NCBI RefSeq assembly: GCF_901709675.1
Contig: NC_051092.1
Coordinates: 4,158,491 to 4,222,490 of the forward strand
Reading direction: 5' to 3'
Origin: Syngnathus acus
Lineage: Eukaryota > Chordata > Actinopteri > Syngnathiformes > Syngnathidae
Length of the DNA: 64,000 bases
The translations under genes were made by a program, and so were the position numbers. How positions within the stretch are numbered: the first letter of the stretch is position 1; each line of letters begins with the position of its first letter. Below are positions 25,500 through 34,336 of the stretch, in pieces. Below the pieces are notes generated by a model. The model searched no databases. It saw only the letters and a list, made by a program, of their open reading frames with translations, and was not told the DNA's origin.

Positions 25500-25729
25500 G
25501 GTTCTTCGGCTTCCGGTCTTTCCTGTTTCCTTGGCAGCGTCGAAAGCTTAATAGTTTTGGTTTATACTGTTAATTTAATGAATTATTATTAATTTAGCTT
25601 TTGTAGGCAATAACTACTTCAGATACAATGTGACACTTAGATATTGACATTTTCTTGTCGTGTGGAACTTTTATATTTTTATTTTTTCATTATTATCCTA
25701 CAACTAAAGAAAGACCTCTACGCAGATCG
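25500..25729 (+). promoter_or_regulatory. Promoter-like sequence ending in a strong splice donor
   Basis: Two ETS-like sites (CTTCCGG at 25509-25515 and TTTCCTGTTTCC just after) are followed by AT-rich sequence and a consensus splice donor at 25729/25730 (AGATCG|GTAAGTA). This resembles a short non-coding first exon. No matching downstream exon was identified, so it could belong to a long non-coding RNA, to a gene outside the window, or be chance. Confidence 0.25.
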
Positions 25730-26524
25730 GTAAGTAAAGTTTGGCCGCTAACATGCTAGCACGTACAGCTCACATTGGCTCATATTTAGTGAATATTCCG
25801 CACTCTTTTTGTCAAAAAATAATATTTTGTGAGTGTGGGTGTCTGTATGTGTGTGTGGGGTTATATTGTGTGTGTTTTACTGATAACTTACAGTAAATTT
25901 ACGTAATTAGTCGCGAATGACTTTTTCTGAAGGAAAATTGGGTTTGATTTACTGAAGTCAACGACGACACCTAGTGTTTCTTTCCGGGCATAGCGTCATT
26001 GGTGTCAACTACCACGGTGGTGTGTAGATAAACCTAAATAAACGTTCGTGTTTTAGTACTTGTGTTAGCCACATAATGCATTTTTACGTGATAACAAAGC
26101 TCTTGTGTCAACTATGTAGAAAACAAGATGACTGGCGTACAGCAGTGCTACATAGACTGAGAGAATGTTGATAGCGAGTTAAAGTGAGATAAAGTGAAGT
26201 CACACCACTGTTCTTATGTTCAACCGAACTGTTAATATTGGAATATGAAAACCTTTGGATAGATAATAGTTTATACATACAAGCTATTTAAGTGATTTCA
26301 GCAAAATATTGAATTAGACGCGCATGCGTACATGTAATTTTCGGGTGAAGTGGAAGTGTGGATCTCACCAAGCGTGGCTTTTTTCGCATAATTGGTAAAA
26401 CAAAACTTTGCGATGAATTTCAAGTAGTTAATTTGTATTAATAAATTGAGATGAGGCTCGCAGTGTGCAAGCTTCCGCCACATAATCCTGAACGTGTCAC
26501 GTGACAGCCAAGCTAAACAAGGAA
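25730..26524. other. Non-coding flank upstream of U4 cluster A
   Basis: No gene recognised. Contains an NRF1-like CGCGCATGCGTA at 26319-26330. The sequence leads directly into the distal promoter element of U4 copy 1. Confidence 0.5.
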
Positions 26525-26542
26525 ATCCCAGAATGCATTGCA
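26525..26542 (+). promoter_or_regulatory. Distal element (Staf/ZNF143 type) of U4 copy 1
   Basis: ATCCCAGAATGCATTGCA fits the SPH/Staf (ZNF143) consensus found in distal enhancers of vertebrate snRNA genes. It is centred about 206 bp before the U4 start, which is the usual distance. No perfect octamer accompanies it. Confidence 0.6.
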
Positions 26543-26679
26543 ACTCAAAGATTTTTGTTTGTATCTAAACGTTTTCTGAAATATATCGGAAACAAATACC
26601 GCATGCATGTCGCAGTCAGTCGAATAAAATGACGTTTTGTTTGGCGTAAAATCTCTATAGTCCGATCATCAGTTGTGAA

Positions 26680-26697
26680 GACCATTACTATGACACG
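26680..26697 (+). promoter_or_regulatory. PSE-like element of U4 copy 1
   Basis: GACCATTACTATGACACG begins exactly 60 bp upstream of the U4 start, the SNAPc-bound position in vertebrate snRNA genes. It differs from the GACCGTCACTGTGG form of copies 2, 3, 7 and 8. No TATA box follows, consistent with RNA polymerase II. Confidence 0.65.
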
Positions 26698-26739
26698 TAG
26701 GCTGGGTAATGACACCCCTCACGCTTCCGTTTTGACGTT

Positions 26740-26882
26740 AGCTTTGCGCAGTGGCAGTATCGTAGCCTATGAGGTTTATCCGAGGCGCGATTATTGCTAG
26801 TTGAAAACTTTACCCAATACCCCGCCTTGACGACTTGAAATATAGTCGGCTATGGCAATTTTTGACGGTCTCTACGGAGACT
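26740..26882 (+). ncRNA. U4 spliceosomal snRNA, copy 1
   Basis: A 143-nt copy closely matching vertebrate U4, the RNA that holds U6 inactive in the U4/U6.U5 tri-snRNP. Visible in order: the U6-pairing 5' end (AGCTTTGCGCAGTGG), the 5' stem-loop with its kink-turn (TATGAGG and CCGAGG, nt 30-46), the stem I strand (GCTAGTTGAAAAC), the central stem (GACTTG-AAATATAGTC), the Sm site AATTTTTGA and the terminal stem-loop GTCTCTACGGAGAC. Position 29 is T, where human has A. It is followed by a 3'-box-like GTGAAAAATA. All landmarks are intact, so it is probably functional. It is the first gene of cluster A. Confidence 0.95.
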
Positions 26883-27180
26883 AATACTTTTGTGAAAAAT
26901 ACCACCATATCCTTACAAATAACTCGAGACTACGACTACGCAACTAAACTTTAAGGAGCGTTTAACATGGGCGGTGACTTTGGAAAAATACGTCATCCCG
27001 CGTTCGTGCAACGTCACTCACGTAAACTTTTAATTAAATTTCGCATTGCATTTGTAATACGTGTTTGCATATGGTGCTCAAGTATTGGTACAAATATGAG
27101 CAGATGTTTCATTGTCAGCGTTGGAGTTTCCATTGAAACAGGTAAAATGCACGACCCCGCGTTTTGTGGATGAATCAAAA

Positions 27181-27197
27181 GCCCATAATGCATTGCG
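27181..27197 (+). promoter_or_regulatory. Distal element (Staf/ZNF143 type) of U4 copy 2
   Basis: GCCCATAATGCATTGCG matches the Staf/ZNF143 consensus, centred about 214 bp before the copy 2 start. Confidence 0.6.
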
Positions 27198-27342
27198 TCG
27201 CAGTACTACTTCATATTCACAAGATATAGAACGTCAACGTGTTTAGAGGCGTATTACCAAAATGTAATTGTTTTATGTGCCTGTCGAATTTTGCTAATGT
27301 GCAATTTGTGGAGGTTGTTTTCAGTTATTATGTACACATGCA

Positions 27343-27360
27343 GACCGTCACTGTGGAACG
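27343..27360 (+). promoter_or_regulatory. PSE-like element of U4 copy 2
   Basis: GACCGTCACTGTGGAACG starts 60 bp upstream of the gene. The same 18 bp are found before copies 3 and 8. Confidence 0.7.
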
Positions 27361-27402
27361 TATGCGGTTTGGTGACATGATTGTCCGAAAAGAACAATCA
27401 TC

Positions 27403-27545
27403 AGCTTTGCGCAGTGGCAGTATCGTAGCCTATGAGGTTTATCCGAGGCGCGATTATTGCTAGTTGAAAACTTTACCCAATACCCCGCCTTGACGACTTG
27501 AAATATAGTCGGCTATGGCAATTTTTGACGGTCTCTACGGAGACT
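27403..27545 (+). ncRNA. U4 spliceosomal snRNA, copy 2
   Basis: The 143-nt gene appears identical to copy 1 by eye, although the 5' flank differs. A good 3' box (GTTAAAGACAAA, from 27555) follows. It has both a distal Staf-type element and a PSE, so its promoter is the most complete in the array. Probably functional. Confidence 0.95.
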
Positions 27546-27773
27546 ACTTTCACTGTTAAAGACAAATGAACTATCCTAGTGATGAGAAATAACATCAGCT
27601 AAGGCCATAGTTGTTTGTGAATTTAGAAAGAGGCCAAGTTATCAGTATCTACTGTTAAAAAACTAAATGACTTTGGAACCAATTCATAACATTGACATTC
27701 ACGGCGCAACAAAGAAAGCAAGATGTTTGCTCCCCCAAAATTTGGTTGTTTTCTGTTATTGTGTACATATGCA

Positions 27774-27791
27774 GACCGTCACTGTGGAACG
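27774..27791 (+). promoter_or_regulatory. PSE-like element of U4 copy 3
   Basis: Same GACCGTCACTGTGGAACG as copy 2, again at -60. The sequence from about 27744 to the gene resembles copy 8's promoter more than its neighbours'. No Staf-type distal element was found near -210. Confidence 0.65.
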
Positions 27792-27833
27792 TATGCGGGT
27801 TGGTGACCTGATTGTCCGGATGAGCTATTCGTT

Positions 27834-27976
27834 AGCTTTGCGCAGTGGCAGTATCGTAGCCCATGAGGTTTATCCGAGGCGCGATTATTGCTAGTTGAAA
27901 ACTTTACCCAATACCCCGCCTTGACGACTTGAAATATAGTCGGCTATGGCAATTTTTGACAGTCTCTGCGGAGACT
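27834..27976 (+). ncRNA. U4 spliceosomal snRNA, copy 3 (recombinant flanks)
   Basis: A 143-nt intact U4. It carries C at nt 29 (GTAGCCCATGAGG), shared only with copy 8, and a CTGCGG loop in the 3' stem, shared with copies 4 and 5. The upstream 90 bp are copy 8-like, while the downstream spacer is the copy 4/5 type, so the gene looks like the product of recombination or conversion. 5' stem pairing and Sm site are preserved; expression is uncertain because no distal element was seen. Confidence 0.93.
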
Positions 27977-28348
27977 ATTTTCATTGTCCAAAACAATTGA
28001 ACGTACCTCGTAATGTGGAAGAACTTTAATTAAGGTTGTAGTTTATTTTAGTGAATTTAGAACGAGGCCATCGCAATGTAAGAGGCAAGTTATCAGTATG
28101 TATTGTTAAAAAAGTAAATTACTTTGGAACCAATTCATAACATTGACATTCACGGCACAACAAAGAAAGCAAGATGTTTGCTCCCCCAAAATTTGCTGAG
28201 TTGATTTTTACTTTTACTACTTTTTTTTTTTTAAACCATGTACCTTGACACTTTAAAGCACTGGAATCTGATCTAGTCAAATAAGATGTACTATGGACAC
28301 GTATAGAGAATTGAAAGAAAGTGACATTTATGAAACTGTTAATCTTGA

Positions 28349-28366
28349 GACCGTCAATGTAGAACA
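28349..28366 (+). promoter_or_regulatory. PSE-like element of U4 copy 4 (variant type)
   Basis: GACCGTCAATGTAGAACA at -60. This form is shared by copies 4 and 5 (copy 6 has one change) and differs from copy 2 at three positions. Only a partial octamer-like AATTTGCTGA lies near -220, and no Staf-type site was found. Confidence 0.6.
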
Positions 28367-28408
28367 TAGGCTGTTTCATGACTCGATTGTGTGAAATCCA
28401 GGTTTGTT

Positions 28409-28551
28409 ATCTTTGCGCAGTGGCAGTATCATAGCCTATGAGGTTTATCCGAGGCGTGATTATTGCTAGTTGAAAACTTTACCCAATACCCCGCCTTGTC
28501 GACTTGCAATATAGTCGGCTATGGCAATTTTTGACAGTCTCTGCGGAGACT
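28409..28551 (+). ncRNA. U4 spliceosomal snRNA variant, copy 4
   Basis: A 143-nt U4 of the second sequence type. It starts AT instead of AG, has A at nt 23 instead of G and T at nt 49 instead of C, and has GTCGACTTGCAATATAGTC in the central stem. G23 and C49 pair in the 5' stem-loop, so the double change turns G-C into A-U and keeps the pairing. Kink-turn residues (U31, G32, A33, G43, A44), Sm site and 3' stem are intact. The first three pairs' worth of U6-contact sequence from nt 3 is unchanged. This argues for a functional variant. Confidence 0.92.
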
Positions 28552-28926
28552 ATTTTCATTGTCTAAAACAATTGAACTTACCTTGTAATGAGGAAGAACT
28601 TTAATTAAGGTTGTAGTTTATTTTAGAGAATTTAGAACGAGGCCATCGCAATGTAAGAGGCAAGTTATCAGTATGTATTGTTAAAAAAGTAAATTACTTT
28701 GGAACCAATTCATAACATTGACATTCACGGCACAACAAAGAAAGCAAGATGTTTGCTCCCCAAAATTTGCTGAGTTGATTTTTACTTTTACTACTTTTTT
28801 CTTTTTTTTTAAACCATGTACCTCGACACTTTAAAGCAATGGAATCTGATCTAGTCAAATAAGATGTACTATGGACATGTATAGAGAATTGAAAGAAAGT
28901 GAAACTTATGAAACTGTTAATCTTGA

Positions 28927-28944
28927 GACCGTCAATGTAGAACA
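28927..28944 (+). promoter_or_regulatory. PSE-like element of U4 copy 5 (variant type)
   Basis: Same GACCGTCAATGTAGAACA as copy 4, at -60. Confidence 0.6.
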
Positions 28945-28986
28945 TAGGCTGTTTCATGACTCGATTGTGTGAAATCCAGGTTTGCT

Positions 28987-29129
28987 ATCTTTGCGCAGTG
29001 GCAGTATCATAGCCTATGAGGGTTATCCGAGGCGTGATTATTGCTAGTTGAAAACTTTACCCAATACCCCGCCTTGTCGACTTGCAATATAGTCGGCTAT
29101 GGCAATTTTTGACAGTCTCTGCGGAGACT
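28987..29129 (+). ncRNA. U4 spliceosomal snRNA variant, copy 5
   Basis: Same variant as copy 4 (A23/T49, AT start). One further change is in the 5' stem-loop pentaloop region, where the usual GAGGTTTATCC reads GAGGGTTATCC (nt 36 T to G). Other landmarks are intact. The loop change could weaken loop-specific contacts but leaves the kink-turn in place. Confidence 0.9.
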
Positions 29130-29506
29130 ATTTTCATTGTCTAAAATAATTGAACTTACCTTGTAATGAGGAAGAACTTTAATTAAGGTTGTAGTTTATT
29201 TTAGTGAATTTAGAAAGAGGCCATCGCAATGTAAGAGGCAAGTTATCAGTATGTATTGTTAAAAAAGTAAATTACTTTGGAACCAATTCATAACATTGAC
29301 ATTCACGGCACAACAAAGAAAGCAAGATGTTTGCTCCCCAAAATTTGCTGAGTTGATTTTTACTTTTACTACTTTTTTTTTTTTTTTTAAACCATGTACC
29401 TCGACACTTTAAAGCAATGGAATCTGATCTAGTCAAATAAGATGTACTTTGGACACATGTATAGAGAATTGAAAGAAAGTGAAATTTATGAAACTGTTAA
29501 TCTTGA

Positions 29507-29524
29507 GACCGTCAATGAAGAACA
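29507..29524 (+). promoter_or_regulatory. PSE-like element of U4 copy 6 (variant type)
   Basis: GACCGTCAATGAAGAACA at -60, one base different from copies 4 and 5. Confidence 0.55.
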
Positions 29525-29566
29525 TAGTCTGTTTCATGACTCGATTGTGTGAAATCCAGGTTTGTT

Positions 29567-29709
29567 ATCTTTGCGCAGTGGCAGTATCATAGCCTATGAG
29601 GTTTATCCGAGGCGTGATTATTGCTAGTTGAAAACTTTACCCAATACCCCGCCTTGTCGACTTGCAATATAGTCGGCTATGGCAATTTTTGACGGTCTCT
29701 TCGGAGACT
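29567..29709 (+). ncRNA. U4 spliceosomal snRNA variant, copy 6
   Basis: Last gene of cluster A. It has the A23/T49 compensated pair and the AT start, like copies 4 and 5, but its 3' stem-loop reads GTCTCTTCGGAGAC, giving a stable UUCG-type loop. The 3' flank after 29709 is unique, so the repeat unit ends here. Landmarks are intact. Confidence 0.92.
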
Positions 29710-32700
29710 AATAATAGTGTGAAAGTAACATGCATTATGGTAATGTCGAAAGTATTTGAACAGCAATTATAAACTCTAAGTAGTTTTGTAGTGTGCTATG
29801 AAAAGCAAAAACCTTAGTCTGGTCGTTCTCCCATTGGTGCTTAGCATAGCGTGTAAAACCGTGATTGACCGGTAGAGGGCAGTCTTGCTTAACCTCTAAC
29901 ATCTAACGACGATGCCGCTCGTCCTTTAAAGTGCATCAGGAACAATTTGTACCGAGTCTCATATTGCCATTGATTTACCTCGTGAGCCGACAAGTGCAAA
30001 ATGTAATTAGGTCATATTAACTGAGATTGTAGTTGAAGTGTTAGAAATTAAATGGCAACATGTGGCTTTGTTGGCCTTAAAGGAGAGCTTTGCCAAACAT
30101 GAACACATTGAACCGCCCCACAGGATTAGTTCCTAGGTAACCATGTGACTGTGCGCACGGTCGCTATGGAAACCAGTGTATCTACTCACCGTCTCTACCA
30201 CCTCTCCAAGTACTTTGAGGAAAATGGCCTTTCTTGTCAATTGGCTTTGGTGTTCGGGTCATAAGCCACCAAAGTCTTGACTTGTGTGTTCTGATACATT
30301 TTAAATATCCCTCACAGGAAGTAAGTGTGTTTTTTTTTTTTTTTTGATACCCCCATCCCCATAAAATATAGAGCACCCAATGAGCTTATGTATGAATGGG
30401 AATGTCCCCTCCATTTCCTACTTGAATACTCTCAGGATAGATTGGATTTAAAAGTCGTAAAATTGCATTCACGAGCGCCTCTATATAAAGCGGATTTTAC
30501 AACACGGCAAGTCATCGTATGAAGATAAAATTTACATGCGAATTACAGTAGCAGCCTCCATGATGCGTAAACAAACTTTGATGTGGTAAGTCGGTGGAAT
30601 GCCCGACTCGGGGAGGCGTGCGTTTATTTGGAAAGGGTCTGGGCTCCATTTCTACTACTCGACAGAACCGCAACAGGGCTCAGCTGTGAAATTCTAACGA
30701 TGCACATTATTTTTGAGGGTGCCATGTCAGGAGGGACACCTTCCCCCTCCTGCCCCCCCCACACACAATGTGCTACATCTGACTCCATTGTGTCATGACC
30801 CCCATGTCTCATCTGTTTTTTGTCACTTGTTATCAATGTTATCAAGTTAGAGTGCATCCAAACAGCCTGTGCTACGTCTAAAAATAAATGCCATTGCTGA
30901 CCCATATTGTTCTCTTCAGTAGTTTTATAACACTTAAAAACTCAGTGAATGGTTGCTACAATTTTTTGTTTTTAAATTATTGGGAAAGTAGTGCAAGTAT
31001 TAACCTTATATATGATGTACGTTTTTTTTGTAGAGGTGCAATACTGAAGTGCGGAAACATTTATTCGAATAACTAATAATCCCGGTACAAAATTCAGTGG
31101 AAGCAAGCGGTTTGCTAATTAAACTTAGCCTATTGTAATACCCCCGCAAATGGTCAAGGATAGACACAGCTGTAATCTGAATCGCTCTATTGACCAAATG
31201 CTAACAAAATAATCATGTAATAAACTTATTCATACACAAGCTACAAATGCCACAACTGCTCTGAAAGTTAACGCACGGACTGACTAGCGGTTAGCCAGTT
31301 AACAGCTAGCTGTTAAGCGACTCCCACGTCACTCACCAGGCCAGCCCCTCCTCTACAGTAAAACCCCAGATACACTCATATTATTGTGTGGGATGTGAGA
31401 ACGGCGACCCCATGTGGACAACAATAATACCTGCACCTCACATACGTAATGAAAATATGACTAATCGATTGAACATTTAAACATATTCGATATGTACAGC
31501 TCAAGTATTAAATGTAATTAAGTTATGTCAATGTTTTTTGCTGTTGACCTGAAATAAAATTGGTGTAGCCTTTCCCAGCAATTAACACGATGGGACTGAC
31601 TCGGACTGACCCACCAGCTTCTGTTGTTTGCTTGTAATTTTCCCATCTTATTGATGTTGAAGCGGCAGACATCAGGGAGCTCGTCACGATGATGACGGTG
31701 GTGAAAAATGGCAGAAACTCAGTCCCTACAGTGAAGCACTTTGCGCCTTTACAAATACTCCTTCCCGCGTTGCTGTCAACAAATTGAGCCGCCGTGCTCG
31801 GAAAGGTCATGACGCAATTATCCTGCTTTTATTTCTCGGAGAAATTGGAACCCGTCTGCGCTGAAAATCGCGCACATCATTTGTGTCATTAACTTGAATT
31901 ACGGGGCCAGTCAATAACATTTTCCGTACATATTCCACACAAAGGATTTGGGCTTAACCAGAAAGTAGATATTTTAGACCGCTTTCCAAATGTCGATGGA
32001 AGACTCAGCGGGCAGCCGTAAGCCTATCGGATATCTGTCCAAAACGTCCACTTGAGGAGGTGACTATCTATGATGTATGATTGTGTTCCCAATGGCAGCC
32101 TGTGTGGTTAAAAACTCACATGAACGCGGTGGTCCACAATCGCACAGTGTGAAATAACTACACCATCTGGCCATACAACAGCATCCCTTGATCCCCCGAG
32201 ATATCGTTTATAATTGGCCTACATGGAATCCTCTTTTCATTTGTACCTCTACGGTTAGACAATTTTGCAGGAATGGTGAAAGATATTTTAAGTCCAATCG
32301 ACAAATCGCAGGTTCCTCCACTTGTAGCTTCAAAGCTTGCTTGTATTAGCTCCTAAATGTCCTCTGGGTTTCCTCTTGCTATCGATCCTCAAAATGACAG
32401 TTTTCGAGAACATGAACATTGCCGCACAGATGTGTATTTTTGTTTTTGTCTGTCATCACACATATAGCTCCTGAGTATCTGGAAGCTCAGCCGTTTGCTG
32501 ACCTCTCCCTCCTGTTTGCTTTGGCGCTCATGCACAAAGCCATCTAAGCCGCAGGCTCGTTGACTTAAGACATGACCGAATCCATAGCCCCCTCGCTTGC
32601 GGCGTTCGTCTACTCTCCGACTCTTTTGTCACGCGGCGGTTCGGCTAGCTCCGAAGGTTAGATGAAGTCCTCGTTGTTTCTCAATTCATTCGCTGCCGTT

Positions 32701-33285
32701 TAGTGCAAGTGTGTAGATTTGAACCAAGGACAATCGCCATGTCAAGAGTTCATAAATCTCCTGAGCAATGCTTCAAATTTACAGGAAGAAAAAAATCTGT
32801 TTTGCTAACAGGAAATGCGCGGACAGCAGTTGCTAAGAAACCGCCGAGGTGTTGGTGTTGGACAGCGATAATTATACTACTAGAACATGATCATGTGCAA
32901 AGAATCTGGCATGTGATGAAGAGACAAGAGCATGCAGCATGTTCCCGAGTAAAGCAAGCCATGCTTGAATAGGCCCGCTGAGCGTTAACCTTGCCAGACA
33001 GTGTGATACGATTGCGTGGCTGCAGGAAATGACAGGCCGCATCAGACTTCATCAGGAGATGGAGCACACAGATAAGCAGTTAGATGACTCCGTTTAAATT
33101 CAAATCTTATATACAAACAATTTGTACTTCATCTGGGCAGCTGGATGTTTACGTCATGGTTTTACAAGTGTTTGTTTTAAATTGTGTTAGCCAAAGCCAC
33201 TAAGTATCCAGAATTTCGTTGATACATTTTAGACTATTTCCAAGTCTTAATCTAGGTTGAATAGCGTACAGCAAAAACAAACAGT
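29710..33285. other. Non-coding stretch, no gene recognised
   Basis: No recognisable coding exon or RNA gene. A CTCF-like motif lies 160 bp after the U4 array (listed separately). The rest is AT-rich DNA with a C-rich patch at 30740-30770. Confidence 0.55.
29869..29883 (+). promoter_or_regulatory. CTCF-like motif beside the U4 array
   Basis: CCGGTAGAGGGCAGT fits the CTCF core at 14 of 15 positions and lies 160 bp past the last U4 copy of cluster A. A boundary role is speculation. Confidence 0.35.
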
Positions 33286-33290
33286 AAAAA
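33286..33290 (-). terminator. Pol III terminator of tRNA-Asn 1
   Basis: Five T on the minus strand, 6 bp after the tRNA 3' end. Confidence 0.8.
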
Positions 33291-33295
33291 TCGTA

Positions 33296-33312
33296 CGTCC
33301 CTGGGTGGGCTC

Positions 33313-33363
<51 letters not shown>

Positions 33364-33369
33364 AGAGAC
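33296..33369 (-). tRNA. tRNA-Asn (anticodon GTT), copy 1
   Basis: A 74-nt tRNA on the minus strand. The acceptor stem GTCTCTG pairs with CAGGGAC around one G-T, followed by discriminator G. The anticodon arm is TTCGGCTGTTAACCGAA with GTT in the loop. The T arm GGTGGTTCGAGCCCACC holds an intact B box, and the A box (TGGCGCAATCGG) is present. No intron. It has all the parts of a working gene and decodes AAC and AAT. Confidence 0.97.
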
Positions 33370-34250
33370 ATGTTGCAGCACTTGTCAGGATCTTGTGCTC
33401 TTGTGTGTAGCAAGGGGGCGGGGCTTCACATTCCAGGCAAGCAGACTTTCAAGCGCTCTCGCCAATTCGCTTGTGTGCTGTAGCCTTTTGACAAATGCTA
33501 GTTTGAGGTCAAAGTTCAATCTACTCTACCCGCTGACACGTTTCCCCTGTGTCTTTGTAGTCGCTGTGAACATTTCATTGACTCAATGGTGCTAAAAGTG
33601 TCACGGCTCAGCTGGGGGTTACTTGCTTTTCTTCCCCGCCTTGTAACCCGCAAGTCCACTAAAATAAAACATCCCCTTTTTTTTCTTTTGCCTCAAATCC
33701 TTTCAGTCCCTCTAGAATCCAATCAAAGCAGACAAAATGGGATTGACTCACAAATTGATCAGTTCAAAGTACGAACTTTTCAGTCAAACCCAGGAGGTTC
33801 TCTCTCATGTGCATCTTCAATTTCTTCTTAGCTATTGATTTTCGGATGAGAACACCTGTCGCGCCTCGTCAACGTTGTTGTGCAACGGCGTATTCTCTCG
33901 GTGGTTTTCATTTCCCTCTAGATGAAACGCTCAGTGACCCTTTCAATTTCAACTCCAAGAGATTCTAAAATACCAGCGACTGACATTTCACTTTCAGTGT
34001 AAATGTCAAGGATAACCACGGTCAAAAAGCCTCACCCGTTGAGGGCATCTTTCTTCACCGTCCGCTGATTCAGCGCAAGATGTTGAAGGGACACCTTGAA
34101 GAGATTGCGTTACAGAGACACATTCTGAGTTTTGCTGAAATAGTTCCCAGAGGCTAAATCTTGTGCTTATTTTTTCCTCACCATACATTTGTTGGATTGT
34201 CTTTATCCTGTTTGAAGCTTCGGTGGGGATCACTTTGTTATTTTCCTGGC
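33370..34250. other. Non-coding stretch between tRNA-Asn genes
   Basis: No gene recognised. Apart from the tRNA bodies the flanks of the two tRNA-Asn genes are not obviously similar, so the pair is not a recent long tandem duplication. Confidence 0.5.
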
Positions 34251-34254
34251 AAAA
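34251..34254 (-). terminator. Pol III terminator of tRNA-Asn 2
   Basis: Four T on the minus strand, 9 bp after the tRNA 3' end. Confidence 0.7.
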
Positions 34255-34262
34255 TAGCTCAG

Positions 34263-34279
34263 CGTCCCTGGGTGGGCTC

Positions 34280-34330
<51 letters not shown>

Positions 34331-34336
34331 AGAGAC
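34263..34336 (-). tRNA. tRNA-Asn (anticodon GTT), copy 2
   Basis: The 74-nt body is identical to the copy at 33296-33369 and lies in the same orientation, 967 bp away. Cloverleaf, A box, B box and GTT anticodon are intact. The identical bodies with differing flanks suggest an old duplication with the tRNA itself conserved. Confidence 0.97.

Larger units (their letters stand above)
26979..27402 (+). repeat. Duplicated spacer unit (cluster A copy)
   Basis: This spacer between U4 copies 1 and 2 matches 59691-60103, the spacer between copies 7 and 8, over most of its length. Shared segments include GCGTCACTCACGTAA-like sequence, TGTTTCATTGTCAGC, GGAGTTTCCATTGAAA, TAATGCATTGCGTCGCAGTA and ATATAGAAC. 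The U4 gene and promoter behind it are also shared, so one spacer-plus-gene unit was copied between the two clusters. Confidence 0.85.
27977..29566 (+). repeat. Tandem spacers of the 575-580 bp U4 repeat unit
   Basis: U4 starts at 27834, 28409, 28987 and 29567 are 575, 578 and 580 bp apart. The spacers after copies 3, 4 and 5 are near-identical: an AATTAAGGTTGTAGTTTATTT segment, a GAACCAATTCATAACATTG segment, GATGTTTGCTCCCC, a T-run of variable length, and the promoter. They differ mainly in T-run length and scattered substitutions, indicating recent amplification or ongoing homogenisation. The similar minus-strand frames at 28119-28379 and 28694-28957 only reflect this repetition. Confidence 0.9.

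Noticed and set aside
27239-27894. Open frames ending in the same peptide over U4 copies 2 and 3 (and 61408-61614 over copy 9)
   Set aside because: They are translations of the U4 promoter and RNA itself. The shared end comes from the repeated RNA gene, not from a protein family.
28119-28957. Two near-identical minus-strand frames of 86-87 codons
   Set aside because: They repeat only because the U4 spacer unit repeats. Frame length varies with the T-run and no homologue is known.
26740-29709. Regular repeats with unique spacers, CRISPR-like at first glance
   Set aside because: The repeats are 143-nt U4 genes with promoters, and the spacers themselves are repeated. This is eukaryotic DNA.
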